Part shown: one piece after another, positions 15,552 through 22,070 of the stretch
Layout of the letters: each line of letters begins with the position of its first letter
Numbering within the stretch: the stretch's first letter is position 1
DNA from: Helicobacteraceae bacterium UBA6016
Lineage (GTDB): Bacteria; Campylobacterota; Campylobacteria; Campylobacterales; UBA6016
Assembly (NCBI GenBank): GCA_002428055.1
Contig: DIZY01000114.1
Span: 454-22,867 of the forward strand
Direction of reading: 5' to 3'
Length of the DNA: 22,414 nt
Program-made: the position numbers and the translations under genes
The notes under the pieces: generated by a model
Told to the model about the DNA's origin: nothing
Databases searched by the model: none
The model's input: only the letters and a program-made list of their open reading frames with translations

Positions 15552-16530
15552 ACATAGACATGCCGCACATTGCGAAAGCGGTGTAGTTAGCTCTCTTTTG
15601 ACACATTACGGTCTGCCGATGAGCGAGGCGATGGCGTTTGGGCTATCAGGGGGCATCACATTTGCCTATGTTCCGATAGTCAAAGTCGCAAATATGCCGC
15701 TTATCGCCTATAGAATGCCGCCAAAAAGCATTATTTCCGGTATCTCCAAAAGACTGGGCGTGCGCTTTGCATCCAGAAAGTACAAAAGCGAGGCTGAGGC
15801 GACAAAAGAGCTTGACGCTTTTGCGCATGAGGGCAAGCCGATAGGTCTTCAAACATCGGTATTTTACCTCCCCTACTTCCCGCAAGATATGAGATTTCAC
15901 TTCAACGCCCACAATATCATCGTCTACGGCAAAGATGGTAGCGACTACCTTATTAGCGACCCCGTGTTTGACACGCCTATGCGAAGCGACGAAGCGGGGT
16001 TAAGCAAAGCTAGATTTGCAAAAGGGGTGTTTGAGCCAAAAGGGTACCTATACTACCCCACTCGGATACCGCAAAACATCGACATGCAAAAAGCGATAAC
16101 CAAATCGATAAAAAAAACGGTGAGGATGATGCTCTATACGCCACTGCCCATCATCGGCATTAAAGGCATGAAGTATCTTGCAAAAAAAATAGAGGCTTTG
16201 AGTGCAAAAGACACAAGATATGTCAAAAATTTTTTGGCGCACATCATCAGGATGCAAGAGGAGATAGGCACGGGCGGTGGTGGTTTTCGCTTTATGTACG
16301 CCGCATTTTTGCAAGAGGCTTCACATATCCACCCAAACAAAGAGCTTTTGAACGAGGCTTCAAAGAAGATGACAGAGGCAGGCGATAGGCTGCGGGAGTT
16401 TGCGTTAGAGTGTGCAAAAGCTTGTAAAAAAGAGGCTGATATAGACCTTGCAAAAATAGCTGCTTTGCTAAAAATAGCGGCGGATACGGAAGAAAACGCA
16501 TATAAAATACTTAGCAAAATAAAATTGTAA
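15541..16530 (+). CDS. BtrH N-terminal-domain acyltransferase-like protein
   Basis: This 329-residue protein resembles butirosin BtrH (PF14399), a papain/C39-like fold that moves an acyl group from an acyl carrier protein to an acceptor. A plausible triad is C11 (AHCESGVVSSLL), H124 (FNAHNIIVYG) and D140 (YLISDPVFD). The C-terminal 130 residues are helical. In this cluster the obvious donor is an ACP-bound aryl polyene and the obvious acceptor is the dialkylresorcinol hydroxyl, which would give the flexirubin ester; this is inference. The start is GTG at 15541, overlapping the upstream ORF by 11 bases. It is the last clear gene of the rightward operon. Confidence 0.75.
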   Translation: MNFEHRHAAHCESGVVSSLLTHYGLPMSEAMAFGLSGGITFAYVPIVKVANMPLIAYRMPPKSIISGISKRLGVRFASRKYKSEAEATKELDAFAHEGKPIGLQTSVFYLPYFPQDMRFHFNAHNIIVYGKDGSDYLISDPVFDTPMRSDEAGLSKARFAKGVFEPKGYLYYPTRIPQNIDMQKAITKSIKKTVRMMLYTPLPIIGIKGMKYLAKKIEALSAKDTRYVKNFLAHIIRMQEEIGTGGGGFRFMYAAFLQEASHIHPNKELLNEASKKMTEAGDRLREFALECAKACKKEADIDLAKIAALLKIAADTEENAYKILSKIKL

Positions 16531-16580
16531 AGAAATATTAAATATACTATTTGCTATATATTTAAAAGTAAAGGGTTTTT

Positions 16581-17084
16581 ATGAGAATCAATAATCGTCT
16601 TTTAGGTTTAGCATTTACGGTGTGTTTGGCTAATGCGAGTTTGGCTGAGACGCAGAGTATCAAAATGTCGGCAACAGCTCCATATAGTGACCCAAGCACA
16701 ATACAGCTAGCGGTCTTAAATGAGTGCAATCTGCCTACGCAACAAGCCGAGTTAATCGAAAAAATAGCCGCAGCACAAGGCATTACAGTCATTCGCACAG
16801 AAGAAAATCCAAAAAGCGGCAAATATCTCAAACTATCCATCACTAATGCGGTTTCAGCCGGAAACGCTTTTAGAGGTCATAGTAAATTTGTAACGCTCAA
16901 GGGCGTACTCTTTGACAACGGCGTGGAAATAGGAGATTTTACAGCCACGAGACACTCTATGGGCGGAATGTTTGGTGCTTATAAAGGCTCTTGCTCTGTA
17001 CTGGGTAGATGCGTCGAAGCTATCGCCAAAGATGTATCAATGTGGCTGCTGAACCCAACCAAAAACGCAAGATTAGGCGATTAA
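16581..17084 (+). CDS. Exported protein of unknown function
   Basis: This 167-residue protein has a clear Sec signal peptide (hydrophobic core about 8-17, likely cleavage after ASLA near residue 22), so it acts in the periplasm. The mature part has an alpha/beta pattern with three cysteines (in NECNL, GSCSV and GRCVE) that could form a disulfide. The segment GHSKFVTLKGVLFDNGVEIGDF and the helix EAIAKDVSMWL suggest a small lipoprotein-like envelope domain, but I do not recognise the family. An SD (AAAGGG) precedes the ATG. It lies 50 bases after the BtrH-like gene, so it could be read from the same operon or begin the accessory island. Confidence 0.75.
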   Translation: MRINNRLLGLAFTVCLANASLAETQSIKMSATAPYSDPSTIQLAVLNECNLPTQQAELIEKIAAAQGITVIRTEENPKSGKYLKLSITNAVSAGNAFRGHSKFVTLKGVLFDNGVEIGDFTATRHSMGGMFGAYKGSCSVLGRCVEAIAKDVSMWLLNPTKNARLGD

Positions 17085-17188
17085 AAATCCTTCTATTCTT
17101 GCGAAAGCAGCTAATCTCTTCAAGTCTAGTTATTAAAATATATTTATTTGGATACTATATCTATATACTTTAATATATGGAGATAAAA

Positions 17189-17437
17189 ATGCTTGAACTA
17201 GGTATATCGCAAGCGCAAGCGCAATTTACAAAGATATTAAACCAATCCACTCTAATACTAGACAAAAAAACACATCAAAAAAAAGCCGTGATTTTGCCAT
17301 ACGACGAGTATAGTAAGCTAATAAAGCAATCGGCTACTAAAGAGAGCCTAAGCAGCGGATGTTTTAGCAAGTTTGTTGGCATATTAGATCAAAACTTTCA
17401 AATCGACGACGCAAAATATCAAGAAATCGTCAAATGA
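17189..17437 (+). CDS. Phd/YefM-family antitoxin (of the PIN toxin pair)
   Basis: A small protein with the Phd/YefM N-terminal fold: helix SQAQAQFTKIL, then KKAVILPYDEYSKLI. Such proteins bind and silence the toxin and repress their own operon through the N-terminal domain; the C-terminal part (about 45-82) would bind the toxin. I chose the ATG at 17189 because GGAG at 17179-17182 lies six bases before it. The in-frame ATG at 17177 has no SD. The stop overlaps the PIN toxin start (ATGA at 17434), typical of toxin-antitoxin pairs. AT-rich near-palindromic sequence at about 17155-17180 may be the operator. Confidence 0.8.
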   Translation: MLELGISQAQAQFTKILNQSTLILDKKTHQKKAVILPYDEYSKLIKQSATKESLSSGCFSKFVGILDQNFQIDDAKYQEIVK

Positions 17438-17835
17438 AACTGTTTTTGGATACCAATATTTTTCTTGACTTGATTTTAAAACGAGAAAACTACGAAGAAT
17501 CAATGTTGATTTTGAACGCCATAGAAAAAAATATTTTTGACGGCGTCGTTTTGGATATAACTATTTTAAACATAGACTACATCGCCAAAAAACAGGTAAA
17601 AGAGATAAAAGATTTTTTGGTTTTGATAAACTCTTTGTTTGAGGTAGTAGGGGCGTCTAATAAGATGATAAAAGAGGCTTTGGATACACCAAACAACGAC
17701 CTAGAAGACAATCTGCAGTACATTTGTGCAAAACACTCAAAAAGCGAAATAATAATCTCAAACGATAAAAATTTTATAAAAACAGATATACCGACGCTAT
17801 CTAGCAAAGAGTTTATTCTGAATTATTTGGACTAG
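17434..17835 (+). CDS. PIN-domain toxin (PIN_3-like ribonuclease)
   Basis: This 133-residue protein has the PIN nuclease pattern: D6 in LFLDTNIFLD, an acidic cluster near 89-92 (NDLEDNLQY) and D111 in ISNDKNF, which would bind the metal ions for RNA cleavage. The second-strand region (LDITILNIDYI) resembles PIN_3 members. It is translationally coupled to the upstream Phd-like antitoxin. The last three bases before the stop, and the stop itself, lie inside the decayed chain-length-factor fragment, so the C-terminal end may have been set by the junction. Activity is inferred from family knowledge. Confidence 0.82.
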   Translation: MKLFLDTNIFLDLILKRENYEESMLILNAIEKNIFDGVVLDITILNIDYIAKKQVKEIKDFLVLINSLFEVVGASNKMIKEALDTPNNDLEDNLQYICAKHSKSEIIISNDKNFIKTDIPTLSSKEFILNYLD

Positions 17836-17950
17836 AAGCGCATTTACTTCGCCACTCTATATCCAACGCCGCAAGCTCCAAAGCCGCTTCAAAACTTTGC
17901 TCACCGCATGAGACGCAGAGGTTTTTTGCCGTTAGTCCGATCTCTGAGAC
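17830..17950 (-). pseudogene. Decayed internal fragment of a chain-length-factor gene
   Basis: This 121-base stretch is about 85% identical by eye to bases 19052-19174 inside the intact chain-length-factor gene, in the same orientation. Translated on the minus strand it shares the run GEQSFEAALELA and neighbouring residues (SEIGL, KNLC). A two-base deletion (CACTCTA where the intact copy has CACTCTCTA) shifts the frame, and no start or end of the gene is present. Homology stops abruptly at 17830, the PIN toxin end, and fades near the RelE toxin end. It is a remnant of a duplication or of a lost paralogue, not a gene. Confidence 0.85.
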
Positions 17951-17954
17951 GACT

Positions 17955-18278
17955 TTAGCGACCGATAAGACGGCGAAATAAAATATCTTCGGCATTCTGC
18001 CTTGCGTCGATTAGCGTCATGACAAATACCTTCATTCCATCAATGCGATATATAAGCCTCCACCGCTCAATGATAAGTTCACGATACAGCAAAACGCCGA
18101 CATCCGACAACTCAGGAACAACCCGCCCCCTCTCAGGAAATGTGTCAAGATTTTGCGCCTGCTCCTTGATACTTTTCAAAATATTGCGAGCATTTTGAGG
18201 GCTATCACGATAGATATATTCCATAATACATGCCAAGTCGTTTTGAGCGGTATTTGTCCAAAATACGGCAAAACTCAT
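17955..18278 (-). CDS. RelE/ParE-family toxin
   Basis: This 107-residue protein has the RelE/ParE fold: an N-terminal strand and two helices (VFWTNTAQNDLACIMEYI), the segment FPERGRVVPEL, then ELIIERWRLIYRID and FVMTLIDARQN, which hold the usual basic residues. RelE members cut mRNA on the ribosome; ParE members poison gyrase. The sequence alone does not decide between them. It starts inside the antitoxin stop (ATGA overlap at 18275-18278), so it is expressed with the Phd-like antitoxin. It converges on the PIN toxin gene with the decayed fragment between them. Confidence 0.85.
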   Translation of the reverse strand: MSFAVFWTNTAQNDLACIMEYIYRDSPQNARNILKSIKEQAQNLDTFPERGRVVPELSDVGVLLYRELIIERWRLIYRIDGMKVFVMTLIDARQNAEDILFRRLIGR

Positions 18279-18547
18279 TTGGCTAACTTTTGCTCCATTT
18301 TTTCAAAAAAGCTTTCTTGTGATTCGTACCGAGTGTTTTTAATATCACTCTCTCCCTCAGCCAAGAGCTTCAACATAGCTATTGCATTTTTCATATTTTG
18401 ATAGCTCTCAATATCCTGAATGACGGCTTTGGCCTCGCCGTTTTGGGTGATAATGAGAGGACGATGTGAATCATTGACATACGAAATCGCATCTGCGGTT
18501 TTGGTCTTAAGATAGCTGATTGGTTTGATGTCATTTGCTAAATTCAT
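18275..18547 (-). CDS. Phd/YefM-family antitoxin (of the RelE toxin pair)
   Basis: This 90-residue antitoxin has the classic N-terminal DNA-binding pattern: ISYLKTKTADAISYV, then PLIITQNGEAKAVIQDIESYQ. The charged C-terminal helix (about 58-90) would bind the RelE-like toxin. It is probably autoregulated with the toxin through the inverted repeat just upstream (18567-18592). Although it shares the family with the antitoxin at 17189, the two differ clearly in sequence, so the modules arrived separately rather than by duplication. Confidence 0.88.
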   Translation of the reverse strand: MNLANDIKPISYLKTKTADAISYVNDSHRPLIITQNGEAKAVIQDIESYQNMKNAIAMLKLLAEGESDIKNTRYESQESFFEKMEQKLAK

Positions 18548-18566
18548 AAAATAGCCTTTTGTTATA

Positions 18567-18592
18567 GTCTAAATATGGTACTAAATTTAGAC
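18567..18592. promoter_or_regulatory. Inverted-repeat operator candidate of the RelE/Phd pair
   Basis: GTCTAAAT at 18567-18574 and its exact complement ATTTAGAC at 18585-18592 flank a ten-base spacer, 20 bases upstream of the antitoxin ATG. A minus-strand TATAAC overlaps the left arm region as a possible -10. Position and symmetry fit Phd/YefM autoregulation. Confidence 0.55.
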
Positions 18593-18636
18593 TTAATAAA
18601 ATAAACTCGGGAAATAAAAGATAATATTAAAATATC

Positions 18637-18780
18637 TCAATCTGAAAAATTAGAAGAAACACCGCCTCTGTTTTTATACTCATTCAAGTCCACAACACCG
18701 TTTTTACCGTCTTGAAATGATATTGCCAGCCTATGCCCGTCCAGATATTTAGCGTAAACAACTTTATAGCGCATATCCAT
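18637..18780 (-). CDS. Short DUF2442-like ORF, possibly truncated
   Basis: From ATG at 18780 this ORF encodes 47 residues. The pattern VVYAKYLDGHRLAISFQDG, then VVDLNEY, resembles the first half of DUF2442 proteins, which are usually 75-100 residues and often sit beside toxin-antitoxin-like partners (DUF4160). The C-terminal half is missing, so it may be broken. GAAGG lies four bases before the ATG. It overlaps the end of the chain-length-factor gene by 17 bases in another frame. Some of that gene's last residues (RVKVYGYAL) may be a by-product of this junction. Confidence 0.5.
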   Translation of the reverse strand: MDMRYKVVYAKYLDGHRLAISFQDGKNGVVDLNEYKNRGGVSSNFSD

Positions 18781-19492
18781 ACACCTTCACTCTCTGCCTC
18801 CTAGACACAAAGCAGATACTCTTACCGCCAAAATTCTCCAAAAAATGTGTTACGGCAAACGCAGAGTAAGAGCCGTAATATCCGTGTTGTTTGCTTGCGT
18901 CAAAGCTATCTTCAAACGAAAATATATCACTCTCATCCGTCTCATCAAAGCTTATTTCGCCTATTGCTCCATCTGGGTTTGCGGATATGAGTATCCAGCA
19001 GCTCCCCTCCAAAAAACCGTCCAAAAATCCGGTTGTCTCGTCCACTCCGCCGACTAAAGCCGCATTTACTTCGCCACTCTCTATATCCAACACCGCAAGC
19101 TCCAAAGCCGCTTCAAAACTTTGCTCACCGGCGGAGATGCAGAGGTTTTTTGACATCAGCCCAAGCTCTGAGGCCACATAAAAACCAGCGATGTTTGATG
19201 CCGTGTTGATGAAGTCTATCGGCATCGGTAGGCTTTTTGCCTCGTATATATCCGTAAGCGAGTTGATAGTGGAGGCTATTGAGCCGTAATTTGTCGCCAG
19301 ATATAGAGCCGTATCCTTGTCGATAGTTATCTTTTTAGCTAATCCTAGTGCGCCGATAAGCGTGAGGTGGATGAAGCGATTGATACGGCGAAAGGATTTG
19401 CCGCTCTCGTTTTTTAGTATCTCTTTTAATGTGGATATATCGGTCGCGGGGTCATTCAAAAATGAGTTTGCGGCGTGGATGTATAGCTTCAT
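18764..19492 (-). CDS. Second chain-length-factor-like protein (PF13723 type)
   Basis: This 242-residue protein has the half-ketosynthase architecture of the family. At the active-site position it reads FINTASNIAGFYVASELGL, without a cysteine, so it should not catalyse condensation itself. It overlaps the upstream ketosynthase by four bases (ATGA), and the pair would form a ketosynthase/chain-length-factor heterodimer. The last residues after about VSRR look unlike the family and run into the DUF2442-like ORF, so the C-terminus may have been altered by the insertion of the accessory island. A 121-base decayed copy of its middle lies at 17830-17950. Confidence 0.82.
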   Translation of the reverse strand: MKLYIHAANSFLNDPATDISTLKEILKNESGKSFRRINRFIHLTLIGALGLAKKITIDKDTALYLATNYGSIASTINSLTDIYEAKSLPMPIDFINTASNIAGFYVASELGLMSKNLCISAGEQSFEAALELAVLDIESGEVNAALVGGVDETTGFLDGFLEGSCWILISANPDGAIGEISFDETDESDIFSFEDSFDASKQHGYYGSYSAFAVTHFLENFGGKSICFVSRRQRVKVYGYAL

Positions 19493-20625
19493 CTGTTTGA
19501 CACCACAATAGCGGTAGAGTTGCCGCCAAAGCCGAAATAATTGAGCAAAAACACTCCCTTGCCGACGGGCGTATCCGCAACTATGGGCGCAAAACCTATC
19601 TCCTCATCCATCGTCTCAAAGCCTTTGGCGCTAGGCAAAACACCACTGCCGATGCACTCCGTAAAAAGTACGAGTTCACCGATGCCGCATCCACCAAGCG
19701 TGTGTCCAATGTATGGCTTGAGGGCGCAAATGGGCGGCATTTTTTCGCCAAATAGAGCTTTTAGACCCCTCCCCTCCGCCAAGTCGTTAATGGCGCTTCC
19801 CGTGGCGTGCGCTTTTACGGCGGTTATCTCACTAGGTTGCACACCAGCCGCCTCAAGAGCTTTTTGCATGCACACTCTTGCTAATTCGCCGCTCTCATCG
19901 CCGCCCGTTACGCTTGTAGTGTCGCATATATTTGCAGAGCCTAGATACTCAAAATCGCCCTCTCGCACTTTTTCATTTGAGAGCACAACCGCCGAGCAGA
20001 GTTCGCCTAGCGCTATCCCGTCTCTGTTTTTGTCAAAAGGTCTAATTTTGCCTTTTGTAAGCAGTTGTAACGACTCGAACCCGCAGAGTGTAAGGTTGTT
20101 ATATAGTTCAAAACCGACGATTAGGGCTTTTTTGATTTTGCCAAGGCGTATCATCGAGGCGGCGGAAGCAAGAGCGTTTGCGCTTGAGGTGCACGCTGTA
20201 TTTATCGTATACCTCTTTGTTTTTATGCCAAACTCGTCCGCTATTTTTTGCGCCACGATGTCGTATCCGACAGCCTTAAAATAAGGCTCTTTGTTGGCGG
20301 CGCAGGCGGCAAAGCTATCTTCATAAATCGGAAGATTGATAGAGGTGGAGCCGACAAAAAGTGTCAACGAAGCAAACTCTTCATCGCTCATCCCTGCATC
20401 CTCTTTTGCCTGTCTAATTGCGTCAAAAATAATGCGATAAAACCTCTCGTGTGAGGGCAGCTGCACATCTATACCAAAATACGCTCTCGTGACGCCCTCA
20501 TCCCTTGGATCACACCGTTTTTGCGTAGTTCGTATCTCTTTTTTTATGAGCACTTCCATAGAGTTTTGCAAATTCAAGCCTAGCGAGCAGAGTATCGATT
20601 TGCCGATTATATATGCGCTCTTCAA
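19489..20625 (-). CDS. Beta-ketoacyl-ACP synthase (third ketosynthase of the cluster)
   Basis: This 378-residue KAS II-type enzyme has the full catalytic set: C145 (NTACTSS), H273 (KAHATGS), K303 and H308 (KPYIGHTLGG). It is followed directly by its chain-length-factor partner and preceded by an acyl carrier protein two bases upstream, so the three form a compact condensing module. It is clearly diverged from the other two ketosynthases in the window, so it may have a separate job such as starter loading or making the alkyl chains of the resorcinol (inference). The start is TTG at 20625 with a poor SD; coupling to the acyl carrier protein stop may drive translation. Confidence 0.9.
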   Translation of the reverse strand: MKSAYIIGKSILCSLGLNLQNSMEVLIKKEIRTTQKRCDPRDEGVTRAYFGIDVQLPSHERFYRIIFDAIRQAKEDAGMSDEEFASLTLFVGSTSINLPIYEDSFAACAANKEPYFKAVGYDIVAQKIADEFGIKTKRYTINTACTSSANALASAASMIRLGKIKKALIVGFELYNNLTLCGFESLQLLTKGKIRPFDKNRDGIALGELCSAVVLSNEKVREGDFEYLGSANICDTTSVTGGDESGELARVCMQKALEAAGVQPSEITAVKAHATGSAINDLAEGRGLKALFGEKMPPICALKPYIGHTLGGCGIGELVLFTECIGSGVLPSAKGFETMDEEIGFAPIVADTPVGKGVFLLNYFGFGGNSTAIVVSNR

Positions 20626-20627
20626 GG

Positions 20628-20882
20628 CTATTTTGTCTTTGAGATGAAATCAGCAAGGCTATTTACGGACTCCATTACCCGCCTTAGCTCCTTGCTATCG
20701 TTTAGCGTGACGCCGTATTTTTTTTGCAACGCCATCGAAATTTGCAACGCATCTATCGAGTCAAGTTCTAGTTTTGATGCGGAGCCAAAAAGCGGCTCGG
20801 TATCGCTAATCTCCTCCGCCCTAAAATCTTTGTCGCACTCTATGGCTATTAGCTCTTTTATCTCTTGTTTTAGCTCTTGCAT
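20628..20882 (-). CDS. Acyl carrier protein (second)
   Basis: This 84-residue acyl carrier protein has the phosphopantetheine serine S42 in the motif LELDSIDAL. It differs clearly from the first acyl carrier protein, which has GMDSLDA. Aryl polyene clusters commonly carry two such proteins (ApeE and ApeF). Here each one is placed with a different ketosynthase. The ATG follows the ABC permease stop without a gap (TAGATG), so export and synthesis genes share one transcript. Confidence 0.92.
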   Translation of the reverse strand: MQELKQEIKELIAIECDKDFRAEEISDTEPLFGSASKLELDSIDALQISMALQKKYGVTLNDSKELRRVMESVNSLADFISKTK

Positions 20883-22070
20883 CTACGCTGCCTCTACTTT
20901 TTGGTATTTTAACACGGTTGCTGAAATAGTAAGGCAGACAATGCCAAAAAACAGCAACATAACGACTTTTAGGGCTATATCGCCCACTCCCGCTCCATTG
21001 ACAAACAGATCCAAAAACCCGTCAAGCGCCCATGACATAGGGGATAAATCGGCTATTTTTTGCATCACATCCGGCATTACAAACTTTGGCACCATCACAC
21101 CGCCAAGCGCCCCGAAGATGATGTTTGACACACCACCTATCGTGGTGGACTCCTCCGTGGTTTTGGAGATGGACGCCACCAAAAAAGCGAAAGATATAGC
21201 TGCAAAACTAACGGCGGAGGATAAGAGCGCCAAAGCGCCCACATTGGTCGCAAGCTCAAATCTATCCCCGCCAAAAAGCGGCACGACATATATTCCGACG
21301 GCTATCATGGCGACTACTTGCGCTTGATTGATAAGAAAATACGGGATAAATTTACTCGCTATGAGATATGGCTTTGAGACATTCATCGTCTTGATACGAA
21401 GTAGTGTGCCCTGCATTCTCTCGGCGATAAACGAATTTGAAATGGCTATCACGATAAAAAACATCGAAAACACAAGCCACGCCGGCACGCTTTGCTGTAC
21501 CGAGGTAGGTATTTTGCTTTTTTTGTCGTCTTTGTAGATGTAGCTTTTTGCAAGCTCCGTTTTGTTCGTCTCTGCCGTTTTTTTGTGCTTTGACATCATG
21601 GCTGCCGCTTGTTCACCCTCTAAAGCTTTTGCGCTTGATTCGACAACTATGGCGGATAGTATCTCCCACTCTTTTTTCATCGACGGGTTAAGTTCAAAGC
21701 GCAATGCCGATAACGGGTCGTTTGCTTTTATTGCCTGCGTTAGATTGGAGTCTATGCGCAAAATCACTCTATTTTCTTTGGCAAAAAGCCTCTGTTTTAG
21801 CCCTCCATCCGTCTCGTCTTTATCTATTTTGACGACGCTAATGTATGAGTTTTTTTCTATACTTTTGACAAGTGAGGCAGAGAGCTTTGAGCTTTCCATA
21901 TCTACCACGAGTATCTCGACTATCGGCTTTGAACCGCTGTTAAAAAGCTCTTTTGTGGCAAGCGACATGATGAGTATGAAGATGACTGGCATGATAAAAA
22001 GTGCCAAAAGAGCGTGAATGTCACGGGAAATCACCAAAAACTCTTTTTTGAGCATCAGCCAAAATCTCAT
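20883..22070 (-). CDS. ABC-2-type transporter permease
   Basis: This 395-residue inner-membrane protein has the ABC-2 layout: one N-terminal helix (about 20-40), a large extracytoplasmic domain (about 41-195), then five hydrophobic segments in the C-terminal half (roughly 200-385). With the ATPase encoded just upstream it would move a lipid-like or pigment substrate out of the cytoplasm. Placement ahead of the acyl carrier protein and ketosynthase suggests it exports the cluster product or its lipid-linked form. The start ATG at 22070 overlaps the ATPase stop (ATGA). Confidence 0.88.
   Translation of the reverse strand: MRFWLMLKKEFLVISRDIHALLALFIMPVIFILIMSLATKELFNSGSKPIVEILVVDMESSKLSASLVKSIEKNSYISVVKIDKDETDGGLKQRLFAKENRVILRIDSNLTQAIKANDPLSALRFELNPSMKKEWEILSAIVVESSAKALEGEQAAAMMSKHKKTAETNKTELAKSYIYKDDKKSKIPTSVQQSVPAWLVFSMFFIVIAISNSFIAERMQGTLLRIKTMNVSKPYLIASKFIPYFLINQAQVVAMIAVGIYVVPLFGGDRFELATNVGALALLSSAVSFAAISFAFLVASISKTTEESTTIGGVSNIIFGALGGVMVPKFVMPDVMQKIADLSPMSWALDGFLDLFVNGAGVGDIALKVVMLLFFGIVCLTISATVLKYQKVEAA

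Noticed and set aside
17085..17188. Small RNA or terminator between the exported protein and the antitoxin
   Set aside because: The stretch is AT-rich with short repeats, but I find no stable hairpin with a T tract and no RNA gene signature; promoter or operator function is enough to explain it.
17813..17995. Sixty-codon minus-strand ORF as a real gene
   Set aside because: It is only the open part of the decayed chain-length-factor fragment joined to unrelated sequence, and it is frameshifted relative to the intact copy.
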